Shown here piece after piece: positions 52,919-61,896 of a DNA stretch of 64,000 nt (its first letter is position 1; each line of letters begins with the position of its first letter). Made by a program: the position numbers and the translations under genes. The notes under the pieces are model-generated. The model did no database searches. It was not told the DNA's origin and saw nothing but the letters and a program-made list of their open reading frames with translations. Location: NCBI GenBank assembly GCA_011050675.1, contig DRFI01000017.1:248001-312000 (forward strand), in the 5' to 3' direction. Source of the stretch: Maribacter sp. Its GTDB lineage: Bacteria > Bacteroidota > Bacteroidia > Flavobacteriales > Flavobacteriaceae.

Positions 52919-53524
52919 TTATTCTTGATTTGAATTGATGATTTTATTTAAAATTGATTTACCTTTTGGGGTAACGATACCTCTTAAGTGATACTCTAAA
53001 AATGAATCCATTAAATTAGAGATGGGAAAACGGTTAAGAGGAAATATGTTTTGGTCTTTAATACTGTTCATTCCAGTAAAATATATTCTAGCAACAAACT
53101 CTGGCTCTATATTATCTCTAAATAAACCTTGTGCTAGCCCTCGATCAACATTAGATAGTACACAACTGTGCATTTTATCAAATTGCATCAGCTTAAGATT
53201 TTTATGGATTTTTGGATAATACTTCATAAGTTGATATTGAGGAGAACTTTTTTCATCATTTAAATGAGACATTACATACTTTTTTATCTCATATAGTTCT
53301 TCTATAGCGTTCTTGTCCATCGCTATTATTAAATCGATACCATTACTTAAATCGCAGAATTTGTTCATAACACAATCTTCTACCAACGAAGTTTTATTAC
53401 TATACTCGCTGTAAATGGTTTTTTTGGACATACCAATTTCATTGGCAATATCGTCCATGGTAATACTCTTAAAACCACGTTCTAAGAAAAGCTGCGAAGC
53501 TGTATCCCTAATTTTTTCTTTCAT
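52919..53524 (-). CDS. TetR/AcrR-family repressor
   Basis: N-terminal helix-turn-helix FKSITMDDIANEIGMSKKTIYSEY (residues 19-42) and a ligand-binding C-terminus; 201 residues. It is first in the efflux operon, so is probably autoregulatory and controls pump expression. The palindrome at 53548-53575 is its likely operator. Confidence 0.93.
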   Translation of the reverse strand: MKEKIRDTASQLFLERGFKSITMDDIANEIGMSKKTIYSEYSNKTSLVEDCVMNKFCDLSNGIDLIIAMDKNAIEELYEIKKYVMSHLNDEKSSPQYQLMKYYPKIHKNLKLMQFDKMHSCVLSNVDRGLAQGLFRDNIEPEFVARIYFTGMNSIKDQNIFPLNRFPISNLMDSFLEYHLRGIVTPKGKSILNKIINSNQE

Positions 53525-53534
53525 AACGGGTACA

Positions 53535-53575
53535 AATATAAGTCAGGAAACTTTAAAAACTATAAAAGTTTCCAA
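53535..53575 (-). promoter_or_regulatory. promoter and candidate TetR operator of the efflux operon
   Basis: -7 element TATATTTG (minus strand) at 53542-53535, 11 bases before the ATG. Inverted repeat GGAAACTTT (53548-53556) and AAAGTTTCC (53567-53575), spacer 10, centred at the place of the -33 element. Confidence 0.6.
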
Positions 53576-53887
53576 AGTTTTACAATTATTTAATGTTGCG
53601 TTATATTTTTTAATCATTGTTTAATGCTTCATTTCTAGCTATGTAGACTTGTTTCTATTTCTTCTCATCGAGTTTATCCTATTGGTTTTATTTACGAATT
53701 CATTTCGGGTAGTACTGTTATGAGTTGAATTTGGATTATAGATTTTGAAAATTTTTAGGTCGGTAATTGTTTTCTTGATTAGATGATCTTTGTCTGTAAA
53801 GACGGTGAGTTTGAAAGCCACTAAAGTATTATGTAGGTTTTTTATTTCAAGTAGTCTATAAAAAAGAACTGTTTGTAAAATAGGACG
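53576..53887. other. gap between tetR promoter and ispA-type gene
   Basis: A 60-residue frame on the minus strand (53639-53821) has a basic, asparagine- and threonine-rich tail without family match and no clear promoter; I regard it as doubtful. Otherwise I see nothing in this stretch. It lacks RNA-gene or transposon features. Confidence 0.4.
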
Positions 53888-53895
53888 TATTTTTG
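53888..53895 (+). promoter_or_regulatory. -7 element of the polyprenyl synthase gene
   Basis: TATTTTTG, exact TAnnTTTG match, 16 bases before ATG 53912. Confidence 0.55.
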
Positions 53896-53911
53896 TAGAA
53901 AATTGCTAAGA

Positions 53912-54886
53912 ATGCACGCTATTAATGAGTATAGAGATGAGTTTATTACATATTTAAACTCTAAGAGTATTACTAAAGAACCGAGAAATCTTTATGAGCC
54001 AATAACCTATATTCTTGGGTTAGGAGGCAAGAGGTTAAGACCGGTTTTGGTTTTAATGACCGCAGAAATATTCAAAGCTGATTATAGAAAAGCATTGGAT
54101 GCAGCTGTAGCGGTTGAAGTGTTTCATAATTTCTCTTTAGTGCATGATGATATTATGGACGATGCCCCAGTTCGTAGAGGTAAAACTACTGTACACGAGA
54201 AGTGGGATATTAATACTGGTATTCTTTCAGGCGATGCTATGCTTATTATGGCGTACCAATTATTTGAAAATTATGAACCAAATATATTTAGAGATTTGGC
54301 TAAACTTTTCAGTAAAACGGCATTAGAGGTTTGTGAGGGTCAACAATATGATGTTGATTTTGAGACGAGAGATGATGTAATGTTGCCTGAGTATTTGAAA
54401 ATGATTGAATATAAGACAGCCGTACTTGTTGCTGCAGCATTGAAAATGGGTGCTATTATTGCAGGTGCATCAGATACTGCACAAGAGCAGATGTATAATT
54501 TCGGATTGAACCTTGGTATTGCCTTTCAATTACAAGATGATTATTTAGATGTTTTCGGAGATCCAGAAACTTTTGGAAAGCAAGTTGGCGGAGATATTAT
54601 TGAGAATAAGAAAACCTATCTATATCTAAAAGCATTGAATTCGGGCTCTGAAGTAATGTCAAAAGAGCTGGAGCATTTATATTCTATACAACCAAAAGAA
54701 TCAGACGCTAAGATTAAGGCAGTACGTTCTATTTTTGAAAAAACGGGAGCAGACAATGCTACTAAAGGAGCAATTGCCGATTATACAGCTAAAGCTTTTG
54801 ATGTTCTTGAGGAAATGGATATTGAACAAGAGAAACAAGACCTTCTACGTCAATTTGGTGAAAACCTTATGAATAGAACTGTTTAA
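53912..54886 (+). CDS. polyprenyl (geranylgeranyl-type) diphosphate synthase
   Basis: Trans-prenyltransferase making the chain for quinones or carotenoids. First Asp-rich motif DDIMDD in LVHDDIMDDAPVRRGK, second in FQLQDDYLDVFGD; GGKRLRP near residue 38. ATG 53912 (MHAINEYRDEF) was chosen over TTG 53903, giving 324 residues. It converges with the lycopene cyclase gene (4-base overlap), which supports a carotenoid or menaquinone role; chain length cannot be fixed from sequence. Confidence 0.93.
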   Translation: MHAINEYRDEFITYLNSKSITKEPRNLYEPITYILGLGGKRLRPVLVLMTAEIFKADYRKALDAAVAVEVFHNFSLVHDDIMDDAPVRRGKTTVHEKWDINTGILSGDAMLIMAYQLFENYEPNIFRDLAKLFSKTALEVCEGQQYDVDFETRDDVMLPEYLKMIEYKTAVLVAAALKMGAIIAGASDTAQEQMYNFGLNLGIAFQLQDDYLDVFGDPETFGKQVGGDIIENKKTYLYLKALNSGSEVMSKELEHLYSIQPKESDAKIKAVRSIFEKTGADNATKGAIADYTAKAFDVLEEMDIEQEKQDLLRQFGENLMNRTV

Positions 54887-56025
54887 AAGAGACGCTTAAG
54901 CAGTGCTTTAATAAAAGGAGCTTTAGGGCAGGAATTTATATAAATGAGATCTTCCTTTAAGTTAGTTTTTTCATCTAAAAATTTAAATACCATTTGTGGT
55001 TTTAGTGATTTGAAAATGGATTCAAAAATCACATGACCATTTCCGTTATCATGTTGCAGTACATCTAAAAAGAGCATGTCATAAAACCAGAATTTATTTT
55101 TTAGCTTCATTTTCTTAAGCGGTGTTCCTTGCTTAATAAGTTGAATTAGTTTGGGGATTTTCTTAGCAGTACTCATTAGGGTGTAACCGGTACTTGGTTT
55201 TGCCCACCCGCCAGCGGTACCTATATATCGTATTCTATTGGTATGGTGTTCTCTAAAATCATATGCTGTCATAGGAATACTACCAGCTTCTTTTTCAACA
55301 ATTTCATATGTTTCGCATTGAAAACGATTCAAAATATATTCCTTAATTGCTACTTCGTACTCTTCTTTAGGTAATAATTTATCTGAAAATAATGTGTATT
55401 CAATTAATGCGGTATTGTTGGAATAGGGTAGTACATACATAAACCGAGTATTACCTTTTTGAGGAATGGAAAAATCCATATAGGTAACCTCTGAAGCATT
55501 GAAAATGGGCTTTTCTGTTTTTATGACCCAACCTACAAAATGTTGTTGCAACACAGGGTATTTTTTTTGTTGGGTTGCCATTTTATAATTGAAAAGACTA
55601 TTGAAAACATACTTTCCTTTATATATTTCAGCAGCCGTTTTCACGGAAACCTCTGTATTATCTTCATCAATGTTTACTACTTCATCAGTAATAAAAGTGA
55701 TGTTTGAGCTGTCTTTGATTTTAGCTAAATAGTAATTGTAAAAATCGATACTCCTAAGCATTTTATAGGAGTAGGGGCTAATGTTCGTTCTTTTTAGAAC
55801 ATCATCTCCTTGAAAATGAATAGAATCCCATTTTTTATGGACAATGGCCTCAAACTGACCATTACCTTCTTCCCAAAAACACCAAGTGCGATCATTGGTG
55901 TTTTTTTGTTCTTTATCAAGAAGTAGAATCTTTTTACTATCAAAAAACGAATCGTTAAGCATAGCATCCGCTAGTAATAAACCAGATGCTCCTGCCCCTA
56001 TAATAATATAATCGTATTCGTTCAT
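54883..56025 (-). CDS. crtY: lycopene cyclase family protein
   Basis: Converts lycopene to beta-carotene (or a mono-cyclised form) at the membrane. N-terminal dinucleotide motif YIIIGAGASGLLLADAML (residues 6-23), NDRTWCFWEE, then GTAGGWAKPSTGYTLM, all typical of CrtY/CrtL. 380 residues is normal. -7 element TATTTTTG (minus strand) at 56074-56067. Confidence 0.9.
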   Translation of the reverse strand: MNEYDYIIIGAGASGLLLADAMLNDSFFDSKKILLLDKEQKNTNDRTWCFWEEGNGQFEAIVHKKWDSIHFQGDDVLKRTNISPYSYKMLRSIDFYNYYLAKIKDSSNITFITDEVVNIDEDNTEVSVKTAAEIYKGKYVFNSLFNYKMATQQKKYPVLQQHFVGWVIKTEKPIFNASEVTYMDFSIPQKGNTRFMYVLPYSNNTALIEYTLFSDKLLPKEEYEVAIKEYILNRFQCETYEIVEKEAGSIPMTAYDFREHHTNRIRYIGTAGGWAKPSTGYTLMSTAKKIPKLIQLIKQGTPLKKMKLKNKFWFYDMLFLDVLQHDNGNGHVIFESIFKSLKPQMVFKFLDEKTNLKEDLIYINSCPKAPFIKALLKRLF

Positions 56026-56098
56026 GACTTTTAAACTGTTTCAGGAACTATACTCCCTGAGAATTTCAAAAATACGAAATAGCAATTGTCTTTTGCGG

Positions 56099-58375
56099 TT
56101 AATTTAAGGTGTAGCGTACTCCAAAAAACGAACGAATTCCTTGGTTTGGTCCATATACATACGATGGGTCGAAAGTTAATCCATTTGGGTTGTTGGGTGT
56201 TGCAAGAGCATTGCCATTTTCATCAAAAGTAACTTCCTTGTCAAATGGGTCGTTGGCGCGGGCTATTATAAAAGGATTACCATTGTTAGGTGTCCAATCA
56301 AGTAGGTTTTTAACGCCTCCGTAGAATTCAAAATCCTTTAATCCATCATAGGTAAACTGAATATTTTGAATGCTCCATACAGGTGAAAAATCCCTTCGTG
56401 GATCATTTTCTCCTAAAGTTGGTAAGCGCATAGGTCCATATAAATTTCCTGTGTAGTCAACGGTTAGATCCAAGGCACGTATATCATAACTAATACTCCA
56501 GTTTGCAGAATAGCTTTCAGTAAGAATTTGCCTCTGTTTTACTCCGTTTTCGGTATTGCTTACATTTTGTAAAGTACCACCTACCATAACTTTAATACCG
56601 TTGTAAAAGGAAACATCAATATTGGCACTAATACCTTTTGAAATGGATTTTCCATTTAAGTTGTCATATATAATTTGATTGGGATTTGTGTCGTAATCGG
56701 GGATAATTACATTCTGAAAATTGGTATAGAATACCGATGCATCCAAACCAACAAAGGTACCGTTGTCCCCATATATTTTCTTTAAGTAATTTAGGTTGAT
56801 ATTGAATGAGCGTTCTGGTTTCAATTCTTCTGCGATTATAACGTCTCGTGATCCGGTCAGTGCGGCATGTTCCTCTGTAAATAAGTTCACAACCCTAAAA
56901 CCTGTGCCAGCATTTACACGTATAATGTCATTGTCCGTAAATTTAAAACGATATGCTCCTCTAGGAGTAAAAATGCTTCCGTGGCGCTCATCATAATCGT
57001 ATCTACCCCCTAAAAGCAACGAATGCTTTTTATTGAAGGCGATTTCATCTTGTACAAATAGACTTGGAATTACTACTTCGTCTGGTTTGTTGCCATCTAC
57101 ATCTAATGTAGCAGGTGTATTGTCATCGTAGTAATTGTATCGTAAAGCAGTACCTGCTAGAAAGCTATGTTTGCCTACTGTTTTGTCCCAGGTTAATTGT
57201 GTGAAACCTATACGTTGATCTGCTAAATAAGGCACATCACCATAAACCGAGTTTTGTTTGTGGTCGTTATAAGAAAAAGACAACATAAGTTGCTCTTCTA
57301 CTGGTAATTGATATTTACCTAATACTTCCCATCTACGGGTATATATACTTTCTCCATAAACTTCGTCTCTTCCTCTAAATTCTGGAGTCCATTGCATTTC
57401 TCCTCCCCAACGATCTTCATAAAAAAAGCGACCCGCCAAGGATAAAACACGAGAGTTTTTTCTGGTAAAATTCCATTTTTGAAATACTGAAATCCTGTCT
57501 TGTAGCGTAAGGTCTGTGAAATTATCCCCATTATTATCAATAGCGTTGTCGTATTTAAAATAGTTAGCGCCTACAAGAACATTGGTTTTTTTGCCAATAT
57601 TGAATTTAGTACCTACATCGAGATTGAATTCTCCCCAACCGGTAACGAAACTGTCCGCAAAGAAATCTGGGGACGTTAAGTTGTTTTTTGTAATAATATT
57701 TATAAGTCCGCCTACAGCCTCACTACCATAAAGCGTAGAGGCGGGACCCTTTACTATTTCAATTTGTTCGATAAGAGAATTTGGTATTCCAGATAATCCG
57801 TAAACGGTACCTAGACCACTAACAATAGGCATACCATCTATAAGTACCAACGTATATGGACCTTCTAAACCGTTAATATGAATGTCGCCGGTATTACAAA
57901 CATTACAGTTTATTTGTGGACGTACGCCATTTACATTCTGTAGTGCTTCAAAAATACTTGCAGTTGGGTTTTTCTTGAAAAAAGTAGGCTTGTAAACTTC
58001 TACTGGAACGGGACTTTCTAATCTGCTTACTGGTTTTAGCGTTCCTGTAACTACCATTTCATCTAAAGATTCGGTTGAAGGTTCGATTTTGATATTGATT
58101 ACTTGATCTTCCCCGTCAGAAATTGTAATTGTTTTATAATACTTTTTAAAACCGATGTTAGAGGCAATAATGGTGTACTTACCCTCTGGTATGTTTCTTA
58201 AAATATAATTACCATTTTCATCTGAAGCCGTACCGATTTCGGTACTTTTTAAATAAATATTTACAAAAGCTTCTGGATTGTCTTTTGAGGAAATTGTTCC
58301 CGATAAGGTTGAATTTTGAGCACCTACTGTAGTGAAGGATAAAATAGATATGGCGAAAAATATTATTTTAATCAT
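56099..58375 (-). CDS. TonB-dependent receptor with CarboxypepD_reg domain
   Basis: Outer-membrane active transporter of 758 residues. Signal peptide (to 19), CarboxypepD_reg-like domain (21-100), plug (about 108-230) with VVTGTLKPVSRLESPVP, VLIDGMPIVSG and GPASTLYGSEAVGGLINIIT, then the 22-strand barrel ending in an aromatic-rich strand. A CX2C pair (Cys157, Cys160, in NCNVCNTGDIHINGLEG) lies in the plug and may bind metal. It is divergent from a DtxR regulator and ZIP gene, so a metal cargo is likely. Confidence 0.94.
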   Translation of the reverse strand: MIKIIFFAISILSFTTVGAQNSTLSGTISSKDNPEAFVNIYLKSTEIGTASDENGNYILRNIPEGKYTIIASNIGFKKYYKTITISDGEDQVINIKIEPSTESLDEMVVTGTLKPVSRLESPVPVEVYKPTFFKKNPTASIFEALQNVNGVRPQINCNVCNTGDIHINGLEGPYTLVLIDGMPIVSGLGTVYGLSGIPNSLIEQIEIVKGPASTLYGSEAVGGLINIITKNNLTSPDFFADSFVTGWGEFNLDVGTKFNIGKKTNVLVGANYFKYDNAIDNNGDNFTDLTLQDRISVFQKWNFTRKNSRVLSLAGRFFYEDRWGGEMQWTPEFRGRDEVYGESIYTRRWEVLGKYQLPVEEQLMLSFSYNDHKQNSVYGDVPYLADQRIGFTQLTWDKTVGKHSFLAGTALRYNYYDDNTPATLDVDGNKPDEVVIPSLFVQDEIAFNKKHSLLLGGRYDYDERHGSIFTPRGAYRFKFTDNDIIRVNAGTGFRVVNLFTEEHAALTGSRDVIIAEELKPERSFNINLNYLKKIYGDNGTFVGLDASVFYTNFQNVIIPDYDTNPNQIIYDNLNGKSISKGISANIDVSFYNGIKVMVGGTLQNVSNTENGVKQRQILTESYSANWSISYDIRALDLTVDYTGNLYGPMRLPTLGENDPRRDFSPVWSIQNIQFTYDGLKDFEFYGGVKNLLDWTPNNGNPFIIARANDPFDKEVTFDENGNALATPNNPNGLTFDPSYVYGPNQGIRSFFGVRYTLN

Positions 58376-58386
58376 CTAAATTTAAT

Positions 58387-58402
58387 TTTAGACAAACCTA
58401 AA
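58387..58402. promoter_or_regulatory. candidate DtxR/MntR box over the receptor promoter
   Basis: TTTAG-N6-CTAAA, a 16-bp dyad. It contains TAGGTTTG on the minus strand (58400-58393), an exact -7 match for the TonB receptor gene, so a bound regulator would block that promoter. Confidence 0.6.
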
Positions 58403-58405
58403 TAA

Positions 58406-58434
58406 TTGTTTTTACATATAAAAATGTATTTTTG
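58406..58434 (+). promoter_or_regulatory. promoter of the DtxR-ZIP operon
   Basis: TTG at 58406-58408, an 18-base spacer and TATTTTTG at 58427-58434. The ATG follows 18 bases later, which rules out the TTG at 58432 as start. Confidence 0.7.
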
Positions 58435-58452
58435 CACTTATATTGTTTTAAC

Positions 58453-59115
58453 ATGACACTATCAGAAGAAGATTACATAAAAAGTATTTACCACTTAAGT
58501 GAGTTTAATAGTAAGTCTGTTGCTACCAATGCAATAGCCGAGCAGATGAAAACAAAGCCATCTTCAGTAACGGATATGGTTAAAAAATTGTCTGAAAAGT
58601 CCTTAGTAAATTATAAGAAGTACCAAGGTGTTTCGCTTTCAGAAAAGGGGAGATTGGTCGCATTATCTATTATTAGAAAACATCGTTTATGGGAAGTGTT
58701 TTTGGTAGATAAGCTGAATTTTTCTTGGGATGAGGTTCATGTAGTGGCAGAGCAATTAGAGCATATAAAGAGTGATGCTTTAATTGATAAGTTAGATGCC
58801 CATTTAGGATATCCTAAAGTAGATCCGCACGGAGATCCAATTCCAAATAAAGATGGTGTTTTTACAAAATCAATTAAAAAATTAATAAGTGAATTACCAG
58901 TTGGTAGTCAAGGAGTTTGTGTTGGGGTAAATGATTCGTCTGCAGCTTTTTTAAAGTTTTTAGATAAGAATAAAATTGCTTTAGGCGATACTTTTAAAAT
59001 ATTGGAAAGAGAAGATTTCGATGGATCTGTAACTATTTCTACAAGGGCAGGGTCTATTAATATTTCCAAACAGATAGCGACGAATTTGTTTTTAGAGATA
59101 GTAGATGAAGAGTAA
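58453..59115 (+). CDS. DtxR/MntR-family metal-dependent repressor
   Basis: N-terminal winged helix (MTLSEEDYIKSIYHLSEF ... AIAEQMKTKPSSVTDMVKKLSEK), a central dimerisation and metal-binding domain (LWEVFLVDKLNFSWDEVHVVAEQLEH), and a C-terminal FeoA/SH3-like domain (about 148-220). ATG 58453 gives 220 residues; the earlier TTG overlaps the -7 element. It likely represses the divergent receptor and its own operon with the ZIP transporter when manganese or iron is ample. Confidence 0.93.
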   Translation: MTLSEEDYIKSIYHLSEFNSKSVATNAIAEQMKTKPSSVTDMVKKLSEKSLVNYKKYQGVSLSEKGRLVALSIIRKHRLWEVFLVDKLNFSWDEVHVVAEQLEHIKSDALIDKLDAHLGYPKVDPHGDPIPNKDGVFTKSIKKLISELPVGSQGVCVGVNDSSAAFLKFLDKNKIALGDTFKILEREDFDGSVTISTRAGSINISKQIATNLFLEIVDEE

Positions 59116-59141
59116 TGTTTTAAATAGTTAACTTTTAAATT

Positions 59142-59963
59142 ATGGATCAAATTATAGCATATTTTGAATCGATTGACCCAGTGTTGGCAGCGTTTTATGC
59201 GACGTTGTTTACATGGGGACTTACTGCGGCTGGTGCTGCATTGGTTTTTTTGTTCAAAACAATGAATCGTGCCGTTTTAGACGGAATGTTAGGGTTTACC
59301 GGTGGGGTTATGGTAGCCGCTAGTTTCTGGAGCTTATTGGCACCTGGTATTGAAATGAGTCCTGGTGAAGGATTTGTAAAAGTTATACCTGCTGCCGTCG
59401 GCTTTTTTCTTGGTGCCATGTTCATTTTTGCGTTAGATAAAGTGTTACCTCATTTACATATTAATTTTAAAGAGAGTGAAGCAGAAGGTGTAAAAACGCC
59501 ATGGCGTAGAACTACATTATTGACTTTGGCGATAACACTACACAACATTCCCGAAGGGTTGGCAGTAGGTGTTCTTTTTGGAGGTGTTGCAGCTGGTTTT
59601 GACGGAGCATCTATTGGTGGGGCCGTTGCTTTGGCACTTGGTATTGGTTTACAAAACTTTCCAGAAGGTTTTGCCGTAGCAATGCCATTAAGAAGACATG
59701 GATTAAGTAGGACAAAGAGCTTTATGTACGGTCAGGCATCTGCACTTGTGGAACCTGTTGCTGCTGTTCTTGGTGCATGGGCGGTAATGACATTTCAGCC
59801 TATTTTACCATATGCACTTTCATTTGCAGCAGGTGCTATGATTTTTGTTGTAGTAGAGGAAGTAATACCAGAAACGCAACAAGATAAATATACAGATATA
59901 GCCACTATGGGCTTTATTGGTGGTTTCATAATTATGATGACCTTGGATGTTGGTTTAGGTTAG
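59142..59963 (+). CDS. ZIP-family metal transporter
   Basis: Eight membrane segments in 273 residues, with the two metal-binding helices HNIPEGLAVGV (TM4) and QNFPEGFAVAM (TM5) and a polar loop after TM3. It imports divalent cations such as zinc, manganese or iron. It is 26 bases downstream of the DtxR gene and probably in its operon, favouring manganese or iron as cargo. Confidence 0.94.
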   Translation: MDQIIAYFESIDPVLAAFYATLFTWGLTAAGAALVFLFKTMNRAVLDGMLGFTGGVMVAASFWSLLAPGIEMSPGEGFVKVIPAAVGFFLGAMFIFALDKVLPHLHINFKESEAEGVKTPWRRTTLLTLAITLHNIPEGLAVGVLFGGVAAGFDGASIGGAVALALGIGLQNFPEGFAVAMPLRRHGLSRTKSFMYGQASALVEPVAAVLGAWAVMTFQPILPYALSFAAGAMIFVVVEEVIPETQQDKYTDIATMGFIGGFIIMMTLDVGLG

Positions 59964-60083
59964 GTCTATAGACCTCTGCCTTTTCATTAAATGATTAAAA
60001 AGAGTTTTTTTAATAGACAGTAATTTAATGCCATTTTCACCGTTTAAGGCTATAGTATTGTTAACTTGATACTTTAAATTTTT

Positions 60084-60524
60084 ATGCACTCTTCTAAGAA
60101 AAATTGGGTCTGGTCAATTACCTTGATAGTAACTGTAATCGTCTGTGGTTTCATTTTAATACTGCATGTTAAAAACTGGGTAGGCGATGATGTAAGTAGC
60201 CTTAGTTTACGCTCAGGGTTTTACAATGTGGAAATTCCGTTAAATGAACTGGATAGTGTTGTTTTGGTAGAAAGAATTCCACCAATGCAGCGTTTGCATG
60301 GTTTTTCTGCATTTGATAAGGAGAAAGGTATTTTTAGAGAATTTAAAGATTCTTTGACAGATAAGAAAGTGCGTGTCTTTGTTGATAATATCAATCAGAA
60401 CAAAGTAAAGTTGGTCTATAAAGATTCTACTTATGTATATTTTAATTTAAAGGATTCTGTCGAAACGGTTCAATTATTTCAGAAGCTAAGCACCAAAATA
60501 GGTTCTTTGAGTACGCCTAATTAA
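60084..60524 (+). CDS. single-pass protein with PH-like domain
   Basis: An N-terminal hydrophobic segment (about residues 9-29) then a roughly 100-residue domain with SGFYNVEIPLNELDSVVLVERIPP, KKVRVFVDNINQNKVKLVYKDSTYVYFN and a final helix DSVETVQLFQKLSTKI, which resembles bacterial PH-like domains. The function is unknown. Confidence 0.65.
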   Translation: MHSSKKNWVWSITLIVTVIVCGFILILHVKNWVGDDVSSLSLRSGFYNVEIPLNELDSVVLVERIPPMQRLHGFSAFDKEKGIFREFKDSLTDKKVRVFVDNINQNKVKLVYKDSTYVYFNLKDSVETVQLFQKLSTKIGSLSTPN

Positions 60525-60600
60525 GGATTTAAAAATAACGTTAAAGTAGTCAACGCTTTGGCATAACTATTGAAACTGTTTTGATTTTAAAATTTATAGA

Positions 60601-61023
60601 ATGATAAAAAGAAATCTATTGTCGCTATTGGTTTTAGGGTTGATGTCCACTGGAGGTTTTGCACAGCATAATCTTAGCTTAAACATCGAGGGTGTAGCCT
60701 CTGAAGATGGTAATATTTGTTTTGCCATTTATAATGACGAAGGGTCTTTTTTAAAGTTTGATAAAGTTTATAAGTCAGGATCAGAAAAGGCGGTAAAGGG
60801 AAAAACAGCCGTTAATATTACAGATTTGCCCGATGGGGATTATGCCATAGCAATTTTTCATGATGCAAACGGAAATAAGAATTTGGATACCAATATGCTA
60901 GGTATACCAAAAGAACAAATTGCGTTTTCTAAGGGTAAAATGAAAATGTTTGGTCCTCCAAAATTTGATGAATGTGTCTTTACGTTTAATTCAAATATGG
61001 AAATGAATATTAGTCTCCAGTAA
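60601..61023 (+). CDS. secreted DUF2141 protein
   Basis: A signal peptide (to about residue 20) and the DUF2141 pattern: EDGNICFAIYNDEGSFLK, ITDLPDGDYAIAIFHDANGNKNLDTNMLGIPKEQ. It is a small periplasmic beta-sandwich of 140 residues with unknown role. Confidence 0.9.
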   Translation: MIKRNLLSLLVLGLMSTGGFAQHNLSLNIEGVASEDGNICFAIYNDEGSFLKFDKVYKSGSEKAVKGKTAVNITDLPDGDYAIAIFHDANGNKNLDTNMLGIPKEQIAFSKGKMKMFGPPKFDECVFTFNSNMEMNISLQ

Positions 61024-61030
61024 CTAATCT

Positions 61031-61438
61031 TTAGTAACTCGTTATTTTAATAACTCCGTTAGAGCCTTGTGTACCATAACCTGAAGCGTCTGCACCAGAT
61101 AGAATAACAATTTTCTTTACATTATAACTTTCAATTAGTTCATTGACGGATTGAAAAGAATTTCCTATAACTTGATTGTTCAGAACATACAAAGGTTCTT
61201 GCTTACCACCCGAAACAAAAGAATTAGTAGTCTTGTTTAAAATAGGAATATTATAGTGAAGCACTATCCCGGGCTTTTGACGTATGCGCTGTAATAGCGA
61301 AACATTAGCTCTATTCTTTTCTCTTAATTCTTTATCTAAAGACGTTTGGTTATTGTCCTTGTTATTTGTATTTTTTGTTGTGCCACAGCCGTACATAAAT
61401 AAAATAGATATGATACAAATAGAAATAAACTTTTTCAT
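61031..61438 (-). CDS. lipoprotein with TonB-receptor plug-like domain
   Basis: Lipobox FMYGC at residues 14-18. The C-terminal half YVLNNQVIGNSFQSVNELIESYNVKKIVILSGADASGYGTQGSNGVIKITSY has the IxxVxVLxGxxAxxYGxxGxxGVIxI signature of TonB-receptor plugs, without a barrel. It converges with the DUF2141 gene. Confidence 0.75.
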   Translation of the reverse strand: MKKFISICIISILFMYGCGTTKNTNNKDNNQTSLDKELREKNRANVSLLQRIRQKPGIVLHYNIPILNKTTNSFVSGGKQEPLYVLNNQVIGNSFQSVNELIESYNVKKIVILSGADASGYGTQGSNGVIKITSY

Positions 61439-61487
61439 TTTTCTGAGATAAAGATAATAGGAAGGTATACATTTAATTTGATGCAGT

Positions 61488-61495
61488 TATCTTTG
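61488..61495 (+). promoter_or_regulatory. -7 element of the DUF423 gene
   Basis: TATCTTTG, exact TAnnTTTG match, 13 bases before the ATG at 61509, so the leader is very short. Confidence 0.55.
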
Positions 61496-61508
61496 AAATA
61501 AAAATTTC

Positions 61509-61895
61509 ATGGTATTAGTAGCACAGTTAGTGGGAGCTTTATTAGGATTGTTGGCGGTTATTTTTGGTGCTTTCGGAGCACATTTACTCAAGAAAACCTT
61601 CACTAAAGATCAATTAAACAGTTTTGAAACTGGTGTAAAATATCAGATGTATCATGCGCTGTTGATACTTATGCTAAGTTTTAATCTCAACTTAGAAACG
61701 AGCTTAGAGAAAAGTATAATCTATTGTCTAATTATTGGAACCGTCTTATTTTCCTTTAGTATCTACGGATTGTGCATTACAGCATCCAAAGGAAATAAAA
61801 TGAAAATACTGGGGCCTATAACTCCTCTTGGCGGACTCTTTCTAGTAATAGGTTGGGGATTGTTATTCTATAACTTCATAAAGAACTTTGTATAG
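61509..61895 (+). CDS. DUF423 membrane protein
   Basis: Four membrane segments in 128 residues with the family start LVGALLGLLAVIFGAFGAHLLKK and the GPITPLGGLFLVIGWGLL end. The role is unknown. It converges with the gene at 61897. Confidence 0.92.
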   Translation: MVLVAQLVGALLGLLAVIFGAFGAHLLKKTFTKDQLNSFETGVKYQMYHALLILMLSFNLNLETSLEKSIIYCLIIGTVLFSFSIYGLCITASKGNKMKILGPITPLGGLFLVIGWGLLFYNFIKNFV

Positions 61896-61896
61896 T

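Noticed and set aside
53639-53821. A 60-residue minus-strand frame between tetR and the polyprenyl synthase gene
   Set aside because: Low-complexity basic tail, no -7 element, no terminator and no recognisable family; kept only as a note on the gap.
58432-58452. An upstream TTG start for the DtxR gene
   Set aside because: The TTG is part of the -7 element TATTTTTG, so it cannot be in the message.
59961-59975. A GGTCTATAGACC palindrome after the ZIP gene as a terminator
   Set aside because: The stem is short, with no loop and no T-run.
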